NCBI RefSeq assembly: GCF_959029255.1
Contig: NZ_CAUFUE010000001.1
Span: 62,001-126,000, forward strand
Source: an uncultured Bacteroides sp.
GTDB taxonomy: Bacteria > Bacteroidota > Bacteroidia > Bacteroidales > Bacteroidaceae
Length of the DNA: 64,000 bases
Direction of reading: 5' to 3'
The notes under the pieces were generated by a model. That model was not told the origin of the DNA. It was given only the letters and a program-made list of their open reading frames with translations, and ran no database searches. Shown piece after piece: positions 63,501 to 64,000 of this stretch (position 1 is its first letter; each line of letters begins with the position of its first letter). A program made the position numbers and the translations under genes.

Positions 63501-64000
63501 GATATACGGAAAACAGTGGTTCGTGGGATGATGAGAAAGAAATAGCTCATGGATATCTTAACAACATGGGAGCTGTTTATGGAGATGAAGATAATTGGGG
63601 AAGTTATCAGAAAGATTTGTTTGCCTCGGCTCTTGCGGAAACCGATGTTATCATACAGCCCCGTCAAAGCAATACATGGGGGCCTGTCTCTCTGGATCAT
63701 GTCTATGAATTTACGGGAGGTATGTCTTTGGCTGTAAAAACTCTGACAGGAAAAGAGCCAGACGCATATATGGCAGATTATCGTAACCGTACCAACCGCC
63801 GTATACAAAATGTTAAAGAGGCGATTGCCGTAGAGACCCGAGCTACTATACTGAACCCGACTTTTATAAAAGAACGCATGAAAGGCGGGGCCGGTACAGC
63901 ACAAATGTTCGGAGAAATATTTCGTAATATCTTTGGTTGGCATGTGATGCGTCCGTCAGCCATGGACAAAGAGCTATACAATGATTTGTATAAAATGTAT
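60542..64000 (+). CDS. CobN/HmuS-like chelatase with N-terminal membrane anchor (3' end outside window)
   Basis: 1,153 codons are visible and the frame stays open to the edge; the family is usually about 1,200-1,400 residues, so most of the protein is present. It starts with MNKKKFRIILICVVLLIASC, a signal anchor, so the enzyme should face the periplasm. The CobN/magnesium-chelatase core has HFGTHGNLEYTPGK near residue 540, TTGNVGEGIIAKRR and YSTGIMGYTENSG nearer the end. Cytoplasmic CobN inserts cobalt with CobS and CobT; HmuS, the membrane-anchored relative next to HmuR and HmuY in Bacteroidales, is tied to heme metal removal. With a B12 riboswitch upstream its substrate may be a corrinoid or other tetrapyrrole. 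Confidence 0.88.
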   Translation, partial: MNKKKFRIILICVVLLIASCFAIYRYWLTPTRILIINPLPAQAADIALNNDCRFIEVTCIKMEEVKDLSRYDAIMMYGRGLFLDDTQVAEMKRVATGGTPIFTNALRNFNFIANYNITPEQQTTLQTYFQNACKKNYRNALRYLRQIATPHRWGDREFEAPVELPDNLYYHQEYGRYFKTHQELTSYLKHKGCYHEGARNLALVSGVSFPMEGNRAHVDTLISRLTQAGFNVYPITGSGKGREHLIRSLHPDGMVYLPMGRLGNDSLIHWFHEENIPLFMPFPLIQPHEEWLDPNQPVSGGTLTARVVVPEIDGGMAPFCISTQNENKEGYFLHTPEPERIDAFIEHISRYMALRDKSNSEKRVAICYFKTPGKDALLASGMEVVPSLYNFLKRLRNEGYNVNGLPDTLEEFKKCIYRDGSVMGSYAKGAQEQFLQTAHPVWLSVGQYEQWVHKEIIPTKYKEVTDRYGDAPGNLLATEDSIAIACLRFGNILLFPQPRPALGEDEFKLVHGMPVAPPHSYLAPYLYMQKGFKADALIHFGTHGNLEYTPGKNVALSQADWAEALINNLPHFYFYTTGNVGEGIIAKRRTHAVLVTHLTPPYVESGMRQRYNSLLEDIHKVLDEGTLRHRMLGMRIKKETLRLGLHRDLGLDSIPDRPYSTEELERLDAFTEEIANEKIIGAYYTMGEPYSSRDLLTTTLAVSADPLAYEAAKRDRDNGKITTEQLQDFTYIAHHYLPAARKRLTAFLQNPPKDTAGVLPELRPALRYREQLITSTANEINTMVHALNGGTVFPAPGGDPVLNPNVLPTGRNMYSVNAEMTPNPRAWEDGKRLAETTLKQYVSKHGEYPRKVSYTFWAGEFITTEGATLAQVFWMLGVEPVRDGQGRVVDLKLVSGKELGRPRINVVVQVSGQLRDIAGSRLKLLTDAIRLASQAKDETYPNYVSSGTLLQEKLLLEKGTSPKRAREMSVMRVFGPVNSGYSTGIMGYTENSGSWDDEKEIAHGYLNNMGAVYGDEDNWGSYQKDLFASALAETDVIIQPRQSNTWGPVSLDHVYEFTGGMSLAVKTLTGKEPDAYMADYRNRTNRRIQNVKEAIAVETRATILNPTFIKERMKGGAGTAQMFGEIFRNIFGWHVMRPSAMDKELYNDLYKMY

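Overview
The window looks like a chromosome segment of a gut Bacteroides species. The support is Bacteroides-type promoters (TTTG, about 19 bp, then TAnnTTTG), an UpxY/UpxZ-controlled capsule locus with an invertible promoter, an Mfa-type fimbrial operon with its own recombinase, TonB-dependent receptors paired with lipoproteins, and anaerobic ribonucleotide reductase. There is no phage, insertion sequence or CRISPR array.

Region 1 (1-15.5 kb) is the start of a capsular polysaccharide locus read leftward. An invertible promoter (15294-15531), present here in the ON orientation, drives upxY, upxZ and a WecA/TagO-like transferase. After an oppositely oriented VirE / HU / smalltalk / amidase cassette (9.1-13 kb) come rfbH, rfbF, rfbG and a reductase/epimerase for a CDP-3,6-dideoxyhexose. 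A toxin-antitoxin pair sits between rfbF and rfbG. A two-subunit transketolase, a flippase and a truncated glycosyltransferase follow.

Region 2 (15.7-23.7 kb) is a fimbrial operon (DUF3575, DUF3868, Mfa1, Mfa2, tip-like subunit). Upstream lies a second invertible promoter (22215-22428), here pointing away from the operon (OFF), next to a tyrosine recombinase. A tRNA-Gly(CCC) marks the edge.

Region 3 (24.2-46.3 kb) carries the late cobalamin pathway: cobU-cobT-cobS-cobC; cobQ, an L-threonine-phosphate decarboxylase-like aminotransferase and cbiB; and cbiA followed by a RavA/ViaA-like ATPase/VWA pair and a corrinoid adenosyltransferase. Interspersed are two hybrid sensor-like histidine kinases (one degenerate), a TolC/HlyD/fused ABC-2 permease exporter lacking an ATPase, and pncB. 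No early corrin-ring genes are seen.

Region 4 (46.4-48.6 kb) is an AmgK-like kinase fused to a RapZ C-terminal domain, plus a MurU-like uridylyltransferase, probably for cell-wall sugar salvage.

Region 5 (48.6-64 kb) is controlled by three cobalamin riboswitches. One precedes a BtuB-like receptor and a lipoprotein CbiK. A second, on the minus strand, precedes nrdD-nrdG. A third precedes a receptor, a DUF4374 lipoprotein, an exported CbiK and a membrane-anchored CobN/HmuS-like chelatase that runs off the window. The exported chelatase homologues, all under B12 control, are the most unusual system here. An array of 22-bp (2 x 11) repeats lies between the two divergent riboswitch promoters, and a related 11-bp-phased array lies upstream of cobQ.
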